From NCBI GenBank assembly GCA_041859375.1, contig JBHEKP010000328.1:1-32482 (forward strand): a stretch of DNA of 32,482 nt, given 5' to 3'. Position 1 is the first letter of the stretch, and every line of letters begins with the position of its first letter. Made by a program: the position numbers and the translations under genes. The DNA comes from JBHEKP01 sp041859375 (lineage in GTDB: Bacteria; Hydrogenedentota; Hydrogenedentia; Hydrogenedentales; CAITNO01). Below, in pieces: positions 23,418 to 31,594 of this stretch. The notes beneath the pieces are model-generated. The model saw only the letters and a program-made list of their open reading frames with translations. It was not told where the DNA came from and ran no database searches.

Positions 23418-24920
23418 GTGGATTCCCTCAATCTTTCCATGTTCCGCGCCTATGACATCCGGACCCCGGCGGCGCGGCTGACCGGTGATTTGGCGGTGCG
23501 GCTTGCCCGCGCGGAGGCTGTGTATTTCAAGGAGGTGCTTCGCGTGCCGGGGGTGCTGGCGGCTCATGACGCGCGGAGCACCGGGCCGCATTACCTGGAA
23601 CTGGCAGCGGAACAGTATCTCCGGGCCGGTCTTGACGTGGTGGTGGTTCCCGGTGTGTGCTCAACCTGCCAGTTTTATTTCGCCGCCATGAAGCACCCCC
23701 ATCTGGCCGGGGTCATGTTTGGCGCGTCCCACAATCCGGCGACTGACACGGGCCAAAAGATTCTCGGACCGGGTGTTCGTCCGATTGCGGAGCACATTGG
23801 TCCGTGTGGAGGACTGGACGCCATTGCCGCGCTTCACAGGGAGGGTGCCTCTACCACCGGGCCGCGCGGCAGGATCTCCGCGTACGATCCCACCGGAGAA
23901 TATGTTCAGTACAGTATGGCCTTGGCCGGGGTCGCCCCCGGCGGTCTTCAAGGGTTGCGGCTGTTTCAGGATTACCTGCACGGTGCGGCGGGCCGTGAGA
24001 TGATGCTGGCCTTCGGACTGGCGGGCGCGGACCTGGAGCCCCTGCATTTTGCCGCGGACGGCGCGTTTCCCCTGGGCGATCCCAACCCCGTCAAGGCGCC
24101 GGTGATTGCGGAGGGCCTGGAGCGGCTGCGCGGCGGCGGGTTCACACTGGGTAACTTCTTTGACGGTGACGGGGACAGGATTGACTTCTACCGGGGTGAC
24201 GGGGCGTATCTGGCGTCAAGTTTTGCTTATGCCGCGCTGCTGCCGCACATGCTGGCGCGCGACCCGAAGCCGGGAAGCGGCGTGTATGCCTGCCTGAAAT
24301 GCAACCCCTTGGCGCTGATGGAAATGGCCCGGGCAGGGGCGGCGGTGAATGTCATCCGAAACGGCCACTCCCAGATCAAAAATGCGTTGTACGAAAGCAC
24401 CGCCTTTTTTGGGACGGTGGAGGAGTCGGCCCATTTCTACGAGGCATTCGTGCTGGACGGCAGCCGCTATTGCACGGAAAACACGCTCTACATCGCGCTG
24501 CTGGCGGCGCGGGCGTGGCTGGAGCAGCCGGAGCGTTTTGAGTTGCTCTTTGAGATTCAGGGAAGGACCAGCCGCGAGCGGGAATGGGGCTACAAATTCC
24601 CCTCGGACGAACTGCGCGCCGCCGCGCTGGACGCCGTGGAGGCCCATTTCACGGGCTTGGGCGCGCAGTCCATGCGGCGCACGCCGGAGGGGTATGATCT
24701 CGAAGCCACCATGATGCGCCGGGGGTTGCCCTTTGCCATTGACGAGAACACTAGGATGGCTCCGGACTGGCTCCAGGTTTGCCAGCGGATTTCCCAGAGC
24801 GAGAACGGACTGGCCCGTTGGGAGGTGGTTGCGGCGGACGCGGCCATTGCCGCCGAAGCCCGCGCAGACATCACCCGTATCACCGCCGCGCACGGCGCGG
24901 GGGAGGAATACCAGGGCTGA
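23418..24920 (+). CDS. Phosphohexomutase (phosphomannomutase/phosphoglucomutase family)
   Basis: A 500-residue alpha-D-phosphohexomutase that would move phosphate between C6 and C1 of a hexose. It starts MFRAYDIR-like after a short leader. Visible motifs are the phosphoserine loop FGASHNPA with S104 (the usual T/S before ASHNP is replaced by FG), the metal loop DGDGDR (249-254), and a sugar-recognition loop VEESAHFYE in place of the common GEESGH/GEMSGH. GTG 23418 is chosen for aaggatga upstream and for the conserved start. Whether it prefers mannose, glucose or another sugar cannot be told. It sits between menD and menB, where many bacteria keep menH, though it is unrelated to MenH in fold and probably serves sugar-nucleotide supply. 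Confidence 0.88.
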   Translation: MDSLNLSMFRAYDIRTPAARLTGDLAVRLARAEAVYFKEVLRVPGVLAAHDARSTGPHYLELAAEQYLRAGLDVVVVPGVCSTCQFYFAAMKHPHLAGVMFGASHNPATDTGQKILGPGVRPIAEHIGPCGGLDAIAALHREGASTTGPRGRISAYDPTGEYVQYSMALAGVAPGGLQGLRLFQDYLHGAAGREMMLAFGLAGADLEPLHFAADGAFPLGDPNPVKAPVIAEGLERLRGGGFTLGNFFDGDGDRIDFYRGDGAYLASSFAYAALLPHMLARDPKPGSGVYACLKCNPLALMEMARAGAAVNVIRNGHSQIKNALYESTAFFGTVEESAHFYEAFVLDGSRYCTENTLYIALLAARAWLEQPERFELLFEIQGRTSREREWGYKFPSDELRAAALDAVEAHFTGLGAQSMRRTPEGYDLEATMMRRGLPFAIDENTRMAPDWLQVCQRISQSENGLARWEVVAADAAIAAEARADITRITAAHGAGEEYQG

Positions 24921-24985
24921 CGGGGGCGTTTCCGCCGTGTCCGTCCGGATATGCTAGACTTTTTCCGCAAACAGGAGAATTTTAC

Positions 24986-25810
24986 ATGGCCGAAACATGC
25001 TGGGTGTCCGCGAAAACCTATCAGGAAATCCTGTATGAAAAAGCGGGTGGCATCGCAAAAATAACCATCAACCGGCCCCACCGCCGCAACGCCTTTACGC
25101 CCCTCACCGTGGATGAGATGCTGGATGCGATGCATCAGGTCCGTTTTGACCAGGAGGTCGGCGTGGTCATCCTGACCGGACAGGGGCCGCTGGCCTTTTG
25201 CTCGGGTGGAGACCAAAAAATTCGCGGCGCCGCCGGATATGTGGATGACCGGACGGGCGCGCACCGGCTGAACGTGCTGGACCTGCAGCGTTCCATCCGT
25301 GCCTGTCCGAAACCCGTCATCGCGATGGTGGCGGGCTATGCCATCGGCGGGGGCAACATTCTGGCGATGGTGTGCGATCTGACCATCGCCGCCGACAACG
25401 CCGTGTTCGGCCAGACCGGCCCGAAGGTGGGCTCCTTTGACGCGGGCTACGGCTCCTCCCATCTGGCACGCATCGTCGGCCAGAAAAAAGCCCGCGAAAT
25501 ATGGTTTCTCTGCCGTCAGTACAACGCCGCCCAAGCCCTGGAGATGGGGCTGGTGAACACCGTCGTGCCCCTGGAAAGGCTGGAGGAGGAAACGCTGGCA
25601 TGGTGCCGTGAAATTCTCGCCCTCTCGCCCACGGCGCTGCGCTGCATCAAGGCGGCGATGAACGCCGACGAGGACGGGCAGGCGGGTGTCATGGAACTTG
25701 CGGGCAACGCCACCAGCCTGTTTTACATGAGCGAGGAGGGCCAGGAGGGGCGCAACGCCTTTTTGGAAAAGCGTCCGCCGGACTTCTCCAAGTATCCGCG
25801 AAAGCCATGA
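24986..25810 (+). CDS. menB: 1,4-dihydroxy-2-naphthoyl-CoA synthase
   Basis: A 274-residue crotonase-fold enzyme that closes the second ring by converting O-succinylbenzoyl-CoA to DHNA-CoA. CSGGDQKIRG provides the oxyanion-hole Gly, AGYAIGGGNILAMVCDLTIA is the core helix, and FGQTGPKVGSFDAGYGSSHLAR is diagnostic for MenB. The Gly after QT is the position that marks bicarbonate-dependent (type I) MenB enzymes, where type II enzymes carry Asp. The C-terminal EGRNAFLEKRPPDFSK is also typical. ATG 24986 follows acaggagaa (AGGAG at 24973-24977). A -10-like TAGACT at 24955-24960 lies just upstream. Its stop overlaps the menA start by 4 bases (ATGA). Confidence 0.97.
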   Translation: MAETCWVSAKTYQEILYEKAGGIAKITINRPHRRNAFTPLTVDEMLDAMHQVRFDQEVGVVILTGQGPLAFCSGGDQKIRGAAGYVDDRTGAHRLNVLDLQRSIRACPKPVIAMVAGYAIGGGNILAMVCDLTIAADNAVFGQTGPKVGSFDAGYGSSHLARIVGQKKAREIWFLCRQYNAAQALEMGLVNTVVPLERLEEETLAWCREILALSPTALRCIKAAMNADEDGQAGVMELAGNATSLFYMSEEGQEGRNAFLEKRPPDFSKYPRKP

Positions 25811-26712
25811 GCGGGATCGGCGGGGACACTCCCCGCGCCGGTGCGCGGGTATGGCTGGACGCGGCGCGCCCCCGGACCCTGGGCGCGTCGGTGGCACCGG
25901 TGCTCATGGCGGGGGCGATGGCGGGGGCGGACGGTGGCTTCCATGGGGGCATTTTCTGCTGCACGCTGGTTTGCGCCGTGCTCATCCAAATCGCCGCCAA
26001 CTATGCCAACGACTACTATGACTGCATGAAGGGTGCCGACACGGCGGAACGGCTCGGACCCGTTCGTGCCACGGCGGCGGGCCTGGTCACACCGGCGCAG
26101 ATGCGCCGGGCAACGGGGCTGGTGCTGGCGCTTGCGCTGGTGCTCGGGATTTTTCTGGTGTTGCGGGGGGGCTGGCCCATCCTGCTGATTGGCGTGCTGT
26201 CCCTGATTTTTGCCGTGCTCTACACGGGCGGCCCCTTTCCTTTGGGTTATCTGGGCCTGGGGGATATTTTCGTGCTGGTCTTTTTCGGGCCGGTGGCGGT
26301 GGCGGGCGCGCATTATGCGCAGACGCTGCACTGGAGCGGTCTGGCCGTGCTGGCCGGGCTGGCCCCCGGCCTCTTCTCCACCGCCATACTGGCGGTGAAC
26401 AATCTGCGCGATGTGGACGAGGACCGGCGCACGGGCAAAAAAACGCTGGCGGTGCGTTTTAGTTCCGGTTTCGCAAAAAAGGAGCACGCCGTCTGCATTG
26501 TGGCGGCGGCGCTCATTGTGCCCCTGCTGGCCTGCCTGCTGGCGGGGGGCCATTGGTTCGCCATGATGGGCGCGCTGGCATTGCTGCCCGGCCTGCGCTC
26601 CATCCGTGCCGTGCACACCGTCACCGGACGGGCGTTGAACGCCGAACTTGCCGCCACAGGCAAGACCCTGCTGATCTTTAGCATGCTCTTTTCCGCGGGA
26701 TGGTTGTTATGA
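25807..26712 (+). CDS. menA: 1,4-dihydroxy-2-naphthoate polyprenyltransferase
   Basis: A 301-residue integral membrane UbiA-family enzyme that adds the isoprenoid chain to DHNA and releases CO2, giving demethylmenaquinone. The two Asp-rich metal/diphosphate sites are N68-D69-Y-Y-D72 and D202-V-D204-E-D206, the second in NNLRDVDEDRRTGKKTLAVR, a MenA hallmark. About eight to nine hydrophobic helices fit the family. The start overlaps the menB stop as ATGA, suggesting translational coupling. GAHYAQT in the middle loop also fits MenA. No ubiE/menG methyltransferase for the final step is in the window. Confidence 0.96.
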   Translation: MSGIGGDTPRAGARVWLDAARPRTLGASVAPVLMAGAMAGADGGFHGGIFCCTLVCAVLIQIAANYANDYYDCMKGADTAERLGPVRATAAGLVTPAQMRRATGLVLALALVLGIFLVLRGGWPILLIGVLSLIFAVLYTGGPFPLGYLGLGDIFVLVFFGPVAVAGAHYAQTLHWSGLAVLAGLAPGLFSTAILAVNNLRDVDEDRRTGKKTLAVRFSSGFAKKEHAVCIVAAALIVPLLACLLAGGHWFAMMGALALLPGLRSIRAVHTVTGRALNAELAATGKTLLIFSMLFSAGWLL

Positions 26713-27743
26713 GTCCGGTGCGGACACGGATATACTGCTACACACTTCCCCTCACCCAACCCCTGCATCTGAAAAACACCATCCTCACGGAACGAAGCGG
26801 ATGGCTGCTTCGATTCACAGACGGGAAGGGAAATGACGGGTGGGGGGAGGCGGCGCCGTTGCCCGGATTCAGCGGGGAATCCCTGGATGAGGCGCTGGCG
26901 GCGCTCAAGGTCCGCGCCGCGTCACCCGCCGCGCCGCCGTCCGTCCGTTTTGCGGCGCATGCGGCCGCGGCCATGCTTTCGCGCCGCCAAACCGGAGCGG
27001 TTGTCCCGGCTTCCCCCCCGGTCCTGCTGTGCAAACTCGTCACCGAAACCGGGGAGAAGGCAATTGCCGCCGCTGAAGAGGCAAAAACTGCGGGCTGGCG
27101 CACGGTTAAATTCAAGGTGGGACGGGGGAATCCGCCCGAAGAGGCGGATACGATCAATGCGGCGCGCAGTGCGCTGGGGCCGGAGGCTGTGGTGCGGCTG
27201 GATGCCAACCGCGCCTGGGGGATGGACGGGGCATTGGCCTTTGCGTCGCGCCTCCGGGAGGTGGGGACCGCATCCGCCCGGGTTGAGTTTATCGAGGAAC
27301 CGCTTCAAGACAGCACACAGCTTCCGGAATTCGCGCGCCGTTCGGGTGTGTGTTATGCCGTGGATGAGACGGTTCAGGAACACGCCCTTCGGCCGGGTGA
27401 CACGCGCCTGAATGACGCCTTGGCGGGTGCGGACTGCTGGGTGGTCAAGCCAACCCTTTGCGGCCCCCTGGGAGGGCTGTTGTCCGGTCCACACCGGCCA
27501 AAACGGGTTGTGCTCAGCGCCGCCTATGAATCCGGGGCGGGGCTGGCCGCCGTGGCGGCGCAGGCGTGGGATTATCCCCCCGCCCTGGCCAATGCCATGG
27601 GGCTGGACACCTATTCCGCGCTGGCAACGGACGTGGCACGGGGGCGTCTGCCCCTGGATGCGCCCTTCTGTTCCCCGCATGATCTTGCGGAGGCGGGGCG
27701 GCGTGTGGATGTGTCACGGTTGGAGCTGGTCCATGATGCATGA
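26709..27743 (+). CDS. menC: O-succinylbenzoate synthase
   Basis: A 344-residue enolase-superfamily dehydratase that turns SHCHC into O-succinylbenzoate. The catalytic set is complete: K134 and K136 in KFKVG, the metal ligands D165 (RLDANRAW), E196 (IEEPLQD) and D219 (AVDE), and K247 in VVKPTL. WGEAAPLPGFS in the N-terminal capping domain is also typical. ATG 26709 overlaps the menA stop as ATGA; an in-frame ATG at 26700 is a less likely start. Some superfamily members race amino acids, but the location inside the men cluster supports MenC. Confidence 0.95.
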   Translation: MSPVRTRIYCYTLPLTQPLHLKNTILTERSGWLLRFTDGKGNDGWGEAAPLPGFSGESLDEALAALKVRAASPAAPPSVRFAAHAAAAMLSRRQTGAVVPASPPVLLCKLVTETGEKAIAAAEEAKTAGWRTVKFKVGRGNPPEEADTINAARSALGPEAVVRLDANRAWGMDGALAFASRLREVGTASARVEFIEEPLQDSTQLPEFARRSGVCYAVDETVQEHALRPGDTRLNDALAGADCWVVKPTLCGPLGGLLSGPHRPKRVVLSAAYESGAGLAAVAAQAWDYPPALANAMGLDTYSALATDVARGRLPLDAPFCSPHDLAEAGRRVDVSRLELVHDA

Positions 27744-29184
27744 ACCGCCGGACGGCCAAAACTGCTGCCCCCTTGCGCTTGCCGCGCGGCGGTGGGGTGG
27801 CGCGCCCTTTCTAAGGGGTGCTTCGGGATCCTGCCGCTCCTTTGCGGAGACGGACGCGCGGGCGCTCCGCATGGCGTCCGCCCTGGTTTCTCAGGGCGTC
27901 GTTCCCGGCGAGACGGTCGGCATTATTCCCGCCTGTCCTGAGGAGCCGTTGTCATGGCTGCCCGCCCTGTGGCGGACGGGTGTGTCGGTGGTGGTGGCGG
28001 ATCCCAAAGCCCCGGTTGCGTACACCCTGGCGCGGTTCCAGTCCGTGAATGTCCGTCATGTGCTGGGGGGCGAGGGGGAATTCACGGCGTTGGCGGCGCG
28101 TGCGGGCATGGGGCCGCTTGACCCCGAAGGGGCCGCCGGGGACGGGGAGCCCTTCGCATGGAGAACCGGGGACGCGCGCCTGCTGGTGTTCACTTCAGGC
28201 ACATCGGGCGCGCCAAAAGCCGCCGCGCACACCGTGCGCACGGCGTGCGCGGCCGCGGGGGCGGCGGCCAATGCGCTTGCGCTGGCGCCGGGTGATCGGT
28301 ATTTGCTGACCCTGCCCATGCATCATGTTTCCGGTTTGTCGGTGCTTTTCCGGTGTTTGGCGTCCGGTGCGGTCTGCGTGCTCCCTGATCCCGCCCTCAC
28401 CTTGGCGGAAAACATCACTCTATCGCCGGTCACCCATGTCTCGCTGGTGGCGGCGCAACTGTACCGTCTGCTGGAAGAGCCCGCGGCGGTGGAAGCGCTC
28501 CGCCGGACCAAGGCGGTTCTGCTGGGGGGTGGTCCCGCCCCGGAAGCGCTGCTTGCGCGGGCGTTGGGGGAGGGGGTGCCCCTGATGAACAGCTACGGAA
28601 TGACGGAGACAGGCGCGATGGTGTGCGCCACCCGGCCCGGCGCGGGGCTGGCGGAACTGCGGACGGCGGGAAAACCCCTGGTAAAAAACACGCTGCGTCT
28701 TTCGGCGGAGGGACGCATTGAAATGCGCGGTGAGTTCCTTTTTGAAGGGTATTATGACAACGGCGTGGTTATGCCCCCCCCCGCTGACGGGGGGTGGTTC
28801 CGCACCGGGGATTTGGGCGAATGGGACGAAGAAGGGCGCTTGGTGGTCACGGGGCGGGCGGACCGCATGTTCATTTCCGGCGGGGAAAACATCCAGCCCG
28901 AGGCGGTGGAAACTCTTCTGCTGGGACTTGAAGGGGTGCGGCGGGCGGCGGTGGTGCCCGTGCCGGACCCGGTCTACGGTTCCGTGCCTGCGGTGTTTTT
29001 GGACCTTGAGCCGGGGGCGGTTTGGGATGCCGTGGCGTTGCGGGAGGCGCTGGGGGGAAGGCTGCCCCGTTTTGCCGTGCCCCGTCTTGTGCTTCCCTGG
29101 GCGGCGGGGGCGGATTCGGGCATAAAACCCCCGCTGCAAAAACTCATTCAGATTGCGGAGGCGTGGAGGTCCCGGGAGGGGTGA
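27733..29184 (+). CDS. menE: O-succinylbenzoate-CoA ligase
   Basis: A 483-residue ANL-superfamily adenylate-forming enzyme that activates O-succinylbenzoate with ATP and CoA. It shows the P-loop FTSGTSGAPK (about 153-162), MHHVSGLSVLFR (a MenE-like block), SYGMTETG, WFRTGDLGEWDEEG and DRMFISGGENIQPEAVE. The C-terminal Lys region reads SGIKPPLQKL where many relatives have GKxxR, so the catalytic Lys is slightly displaced in wording but present. It starts at ATG 27733 (or 27736), overlapping menC by 8-11 bases, with ggagctgg at 27722-27729. Its last 41 bases overlap the end of the convergent minus-strand gene. Confidence 0.95.
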   Translation: MMHEPPDGQNCCPLALAARRWGGAPFLRGASGSCRSFAETDARALRMASALVSQGVVPGETVGIIPACPEEPLSWLPALWRTGVSVVVADPKAPVAYTLARFQSVNVRHVLGGEGEFTALAARAGMGPLDPEGAAGDGEPFAWRTGDARLLVFTSGTSGAPKAAAHTVRTACAAAGAAANALALAPGDRYLLTLPMHHVSGLSVLFRCLASGAVCVLPDPALTLAENITLSPVTHVSLVAAQLYRLLEEPAAVEALRRTKAVLLGGGPAPEALLARALGEGVPLMNSYGMTETGAMVCATRPGAGLAELRTAGKPLVKNTLRLSAEGRIEMRGEFLFEGYYDNGVVMPPPADGGWFRTGDLGEWDEEGRLVVTGRADRMFISGGENIQPEAVETLLLGLEGVRRAAVVPVPDPVYGSVPAVFLDLEPGAVWDAVALREALGGRLPRFAVPRLVLPWAAGADSGIKPPLQKLIQIAEAWRSREG

Positions 29185-29545
29185 TTTCCGGGGGCAGGTT
29201 TTCCCGCACCCGCTTTCCCAGTTCGGTCATGAACGACTCGTCCCCGATGGTTTCCTTGTAGGCCATGCGCCGTTCGGTCATGTGCCTGCGGAAAATGGCA
29301 AAGAACTCGCGCACCGCCTTCACGCTCACCACCAGGAAAAAGAGCAGCATCACAAACACCGCCGCGGCAAAACGGTTGGGGTGTTCGCGGTAGTTGGCCA
29401 TGGGCGCGCCGAGCACCATGACCAGCGGTATCACGAGCAGCAGGTAAAAACTCACGGGACGGCGGCGGTGCGCCTCCGCAAAGCCCCTTTTGAGGTGGAA
29501 CCAGAGGGTTTTTGAATGTCCGGGTTCTGTGTGTTGCTCTTCCAT
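29144..29545 (-). CDS. Small two-helix membrane protein, unknown function
   Basis: A 133-residue protein I do not recognise. It has a hydrophilic head (MEEQHTEPGHSK), a first hydrophobic helix FYLLLVIPLVMVLGAPMA, a loop NYREHPNRF, a second helix AAVFVMLLFFLVVSVKAV, and a charged tail with REFFAIFRRHMTERRMAYKETIGDE. Both ends should face the same side of the membrane. ATG 29545 is preferred over GTG 29554; neither has a clear RBS. The 3' end overlaps the end of menE on the opposite strand. It follows the FmdB-like gene by 20 bases on the same strand, so the two are probably co-transcribed. Confidence 0.7.
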   Translation of the reverse strand: MEEQHTEPGHSKTLWFHLKRGFAEAHRRRPVSFYLLLVIPLVMVLGAPMANYREHPNRFAAAVFVMLLFFLVVSVKAVREFFAIFRRHMTERRMAYKETIGDESFMTELGKRVRENLPPEITPPGTSTPPQSE

Positions 29546-29565
29546 CAATGGCACCGGTCAAAGGT

Positions 29566-29790
29566 TCACAGCGGACAGCATCCGTCGCCGCCCATGGGGC
29601 AGTCATCACTGGCGCAGCAGGAGCCGCCGCAGGCCGGGTCGGTGGAGGCGCTCCCCCGGGGGGCGAAAAGGCTCATTTGTTTTTCGAGTTTTTCCGAACC
29701 ACAGACGGGGCATGCGGGCTGTTCCGTGTCACGCACCAGCAACTCCTTTTCCGCGCCGCAGGCCGTGCAGAAAAATGTGAACAAAGGCAT
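29566..29790 (-). CDS. FmdB-family zinc-ribbon protein
   Basis: A 74-residue protein starting MPLFTFFCTACG, with the zinc ribbon C8-x2-C11 and C27-x2-C30 (CPVCGS). MPxYxYxCxxCG is the FmdB regulatory-protein signature. The tail is unusually rich in Cys (CGGSCCASDDCPMGGDGCC). FmdB was named as a putative regulator near formamidase genes, but most members have no known role. An excellent ribosome-binding site, GGAGG, lies 7-8 bases before the ATG on the minus strand, which fixes the start. It heads a two-gene minus-strand unit and diverges from the pseudopilin gene. Confidence 0.85.
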   Translation of the reverse strand: MPLFTFFCTACGAEKELLVRDTEQPACPVCGSEKLEKQMSLFAPRGSASTDPACGGSCCASDDCPMGGDGCCPL

Positions 29791-30004
29791 GCAAACACCT
29801 CCAAGTGCCGTGTTAACCCGCCGCCGCCAACACCTGTGTCTAAAATTGTAACAGGAAACAGGGTAAACGGCCAGCATTGGGCGTGAAACCCGCCTGATTC
29901 CGTATGGGTCCAACCAACAGGTCGCAACAGCGCCCTGATGCAATGTTTTGGCAGGAAAACGGGAATGATTGGGCACGGCACGCACCGGCCCGGAGGTCAT
30001 GGCA

Positions 30005-30970
30005 ATGAACCGAAGACGCCTTGGATTCACCCTTATCGAGCTGCTGGTGGTGATTGCCATCATCGGTGTGCTGGCGGCGATTTTGCTTCCCGCGCTGGCG
30101 CGGGCGCGCGAGGCGGCGAGGCGCGCGAGCTGTCAGAACAACCTCAAACAGTTCGGGCTGGTCTACAAGATGTATGCGGGCGAGGCGGGGGGCGGCAAAT
30201 TTCCCCCGATGCAGTTCGAGGCGCACTCCCTGCGCAACGCGGACATCGCCATCGGCCCCATGGTGAGGACCATTTATCCGGAGTACATGACGGACCCGTC
30301 CATAGCCCTGTGCCCCTCCGACCCAAACAGCACCATTGAGGACATCCGCGACGAGGCAACGGGCCAGTTCGACCTTCATGAGGACCCTGAAGAGATTGAC
30401 ATGAGCTACGCCTACCTGGGCTGGGTGCTGGACAAGTGCGGCGACAACTCCCCCCAGATAGACCTGACCACCATTTTCAGCATCATGCCCGGCCTGCCGA
30501 ACAACATGGTGCTGGATGATCCGACCGGCGGCGGCCCTTACCAGTTTATCAGCCTCTTCACCTCCACGGTGGCCGAGGTGATCACCGCGCGCGCCGGCCT
30601 CAGCGACGACAGCCAGATTGCCTCCGCCAGTTTCCGTGTCGCGGACGGCGACAAGGACGTGCTTCCCTATGACGGCGAGCCGATGGGCAACGGCGACGGC
30701 TCCACCATCTACCGGCTGCGGGAGGGGATCGAGCGCTTCCTGATCACCGACATCAACAACCCCGCCGCCAGCGCCCGCGCGCAGAGTGACATTTGGATCA
30801 TGTTTGACACCATCTCCAAGAACGTGAAGTACTTCAACCATGTTCCCGGCGGTTCGAACGTGCTGTACATGGACGGGCACGTGTCCTTCATCCGCTATCC
30901 CGGCGAAGTGCCCGCCAACAAGGGGCTGGCGTTGTTCCTGGGCACACTGCTGGACCGCACCCGGTCCTGA
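30005..30970 (+). CDS. Type II secretion/type IV pilin-like protein of the H-X9-DG (DUF1559) family
   Basis: A 321-residue prepilin-like protein. The leader MNRRRLG is cut before F8, giving FTLIELLVVIAIIGVLAAIL with the conserved Glu at mature position 5 (E12), followed by LPALARAREAARRASCQNNLKQ. The end has VLYMDGHVSFIRYPG, the H-X9-DG type motif. Such proteins are strongly expanded in Planctomycetota, Lentisphaerota, Hydrogenedentota and related groups. They are thought to be pseudopilins exported by a type II-like system; the exact role is unknown. GGAGG at 29992-29996 is 8 bases before ATG 30005, which favours that start over ATG 29999. Confidence 0.92.
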   Translation: MNRRRLGFTLIELLVVIAIIGVLAAILLPALARAREAARRASCQNNLKQFGLVYKMYAGEAGGGKFPPMQFEAHSLRNADIAIGPMVRTIYPEYMTDPSIALCPSDPNSTIEDIRDEATGQFDLHEDPEEIDMSYAYLGWVLDKCGDNSPQIDLTTIFSIMPGLPNNMVLDDPTGGGPYQFISLFTSTVAEVITARAGLSDDSQIASASFRVADGDKDVLPYDGEPMGNGDGSTIYRLREGIERFLITDINNPAASARAQSDIWIMFDTISKNVKYFNHVPGGSNVLYMDGHVSFIRYPGEVPANKGLALFLGTLLDRTRS

Positions 30971-30980
30971 GGGGGAAACA

Positions 30981-31424
30981 ATGGCCGACAAAAAAAAGAC
31001 GGCAAAGGTTGTGGGGTCGCTGGTGGCCCTCTCCTTCAGCGGGCTGGTGTTTTTCGCCATGTTCGGGCCGGAGGGCTGCGGCCCCACCGAGGAGGAGAAG
31101 CAGATCCTCTTCACGCTGAACAACCATCAGGAGGTGGTTGACAAGGGCGGGCACGTGGAGAAGTTCACCGTCCAGGAGGATGATGACGGCGATGAGGAGG
31201 GGGTGTACCGTTTTGACGCGGAGATTCTCAACAGCGACGGCGTGGCCATAGGCCGCATCCGCTCGCTTCGCGTCGAGGGTTTCGGCACCATGAAGCCGCG
31301 TGTGATGTGGTACAAGACGCCCGGCGTGTCCGAGGAATGGCCGCAGCGCGGCGACCGGGGAAGACGCGGCGAGGGCCGCCGGGGTGATCGGGACCGGGGG
31401 CGCGGGGACCGTCCACCGCAGTGA
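30981..31424 (+). CDS. Small membrane-anchored protein, unknown function
   Basis: A 147-residue protein I do not recognise. After MADKKKTAKV comes one hydrophobic segment (VGSLVALSFSGLVFFAMFG, about 11-29), then a soluble part with an acidic stretch (EDDDGDEEG) and a strand-rich core (GVYRFDAEILNSDGVAIGRIRSLRVEGFG). The C-terminal tail is low complexity with many Arg, Gly and Asp (RGDRGRRGEGRRGDRDRGRG). GGGGGAA upstream supports ATG 30981. It starts 10 bases after the pseudopilin stop, so the two form a likely operon and may act together at the membrane. Confidence 0.8.
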   Translation: MADKKKTAKVVGSLVALSFSGLVFFAMFGPEGCGPTEEEKQILFTLNNHQEVVDKGGHVEKFTVQEDDDGDEEGVYRFDAEILNSDGVAIGRIRSLRVEGFGTMKPRVMWYKTPGVSEEWPQRGDRGRRGEGRRGDRDRGRGDRPPQ

Positions 31425-31479
31425 TTCGGGTCAGGTGCGGGTGACCGGGGAGGCGCCGAAAAACACCGTTCCCTGATTT

Positions 31480-31508
31480 TTGCGCCGGTCGGCGGGAAAC
31501 CGTATCAT
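31480..31508 (+). promoter_or_regulatory. Sigma70-like promoter for the Gfo/Idh/MocA gene
   Basis: TTGCGC (31480-31485) and TATCAT (31503-31508) are separated by the ideal 17 bases. A start near 31515 would give a leader of about 80 bases to ATG 31595. Confidence 0.5.
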
Positions 31509-31539
31509 GGCGGCGGTTTTTAGCGTTTTTCCGGCGGCT

Positions 31540-31565
31540 CCATGCGCCGTGGGAGGGGCGCATGG
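31540..31565 (+). other. Leader hairpin before the Gfo/Idh/MocA gene
   Basis: CCATGCGCC (31540-31548) pairs perfectly with GGCGCATGG (31557-31565) around an 8-base loop. It lies between the predicted promoter and the start codon, and no T run follows. It may influence translation or stability of the mRNA. Confidence 0.45.
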
Positions 31566-31594
31566 CGGTTCAACAACGGTGGAGAGCGGGATAT

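Noticed and set aside
27412..27732. Upstream extension of menE inside menC
   Set aside because: The in-frame extension has no family similarity and overlaps menC by over 300 bases. ATG 27733 has an RBS and matches the normal length of MenE.
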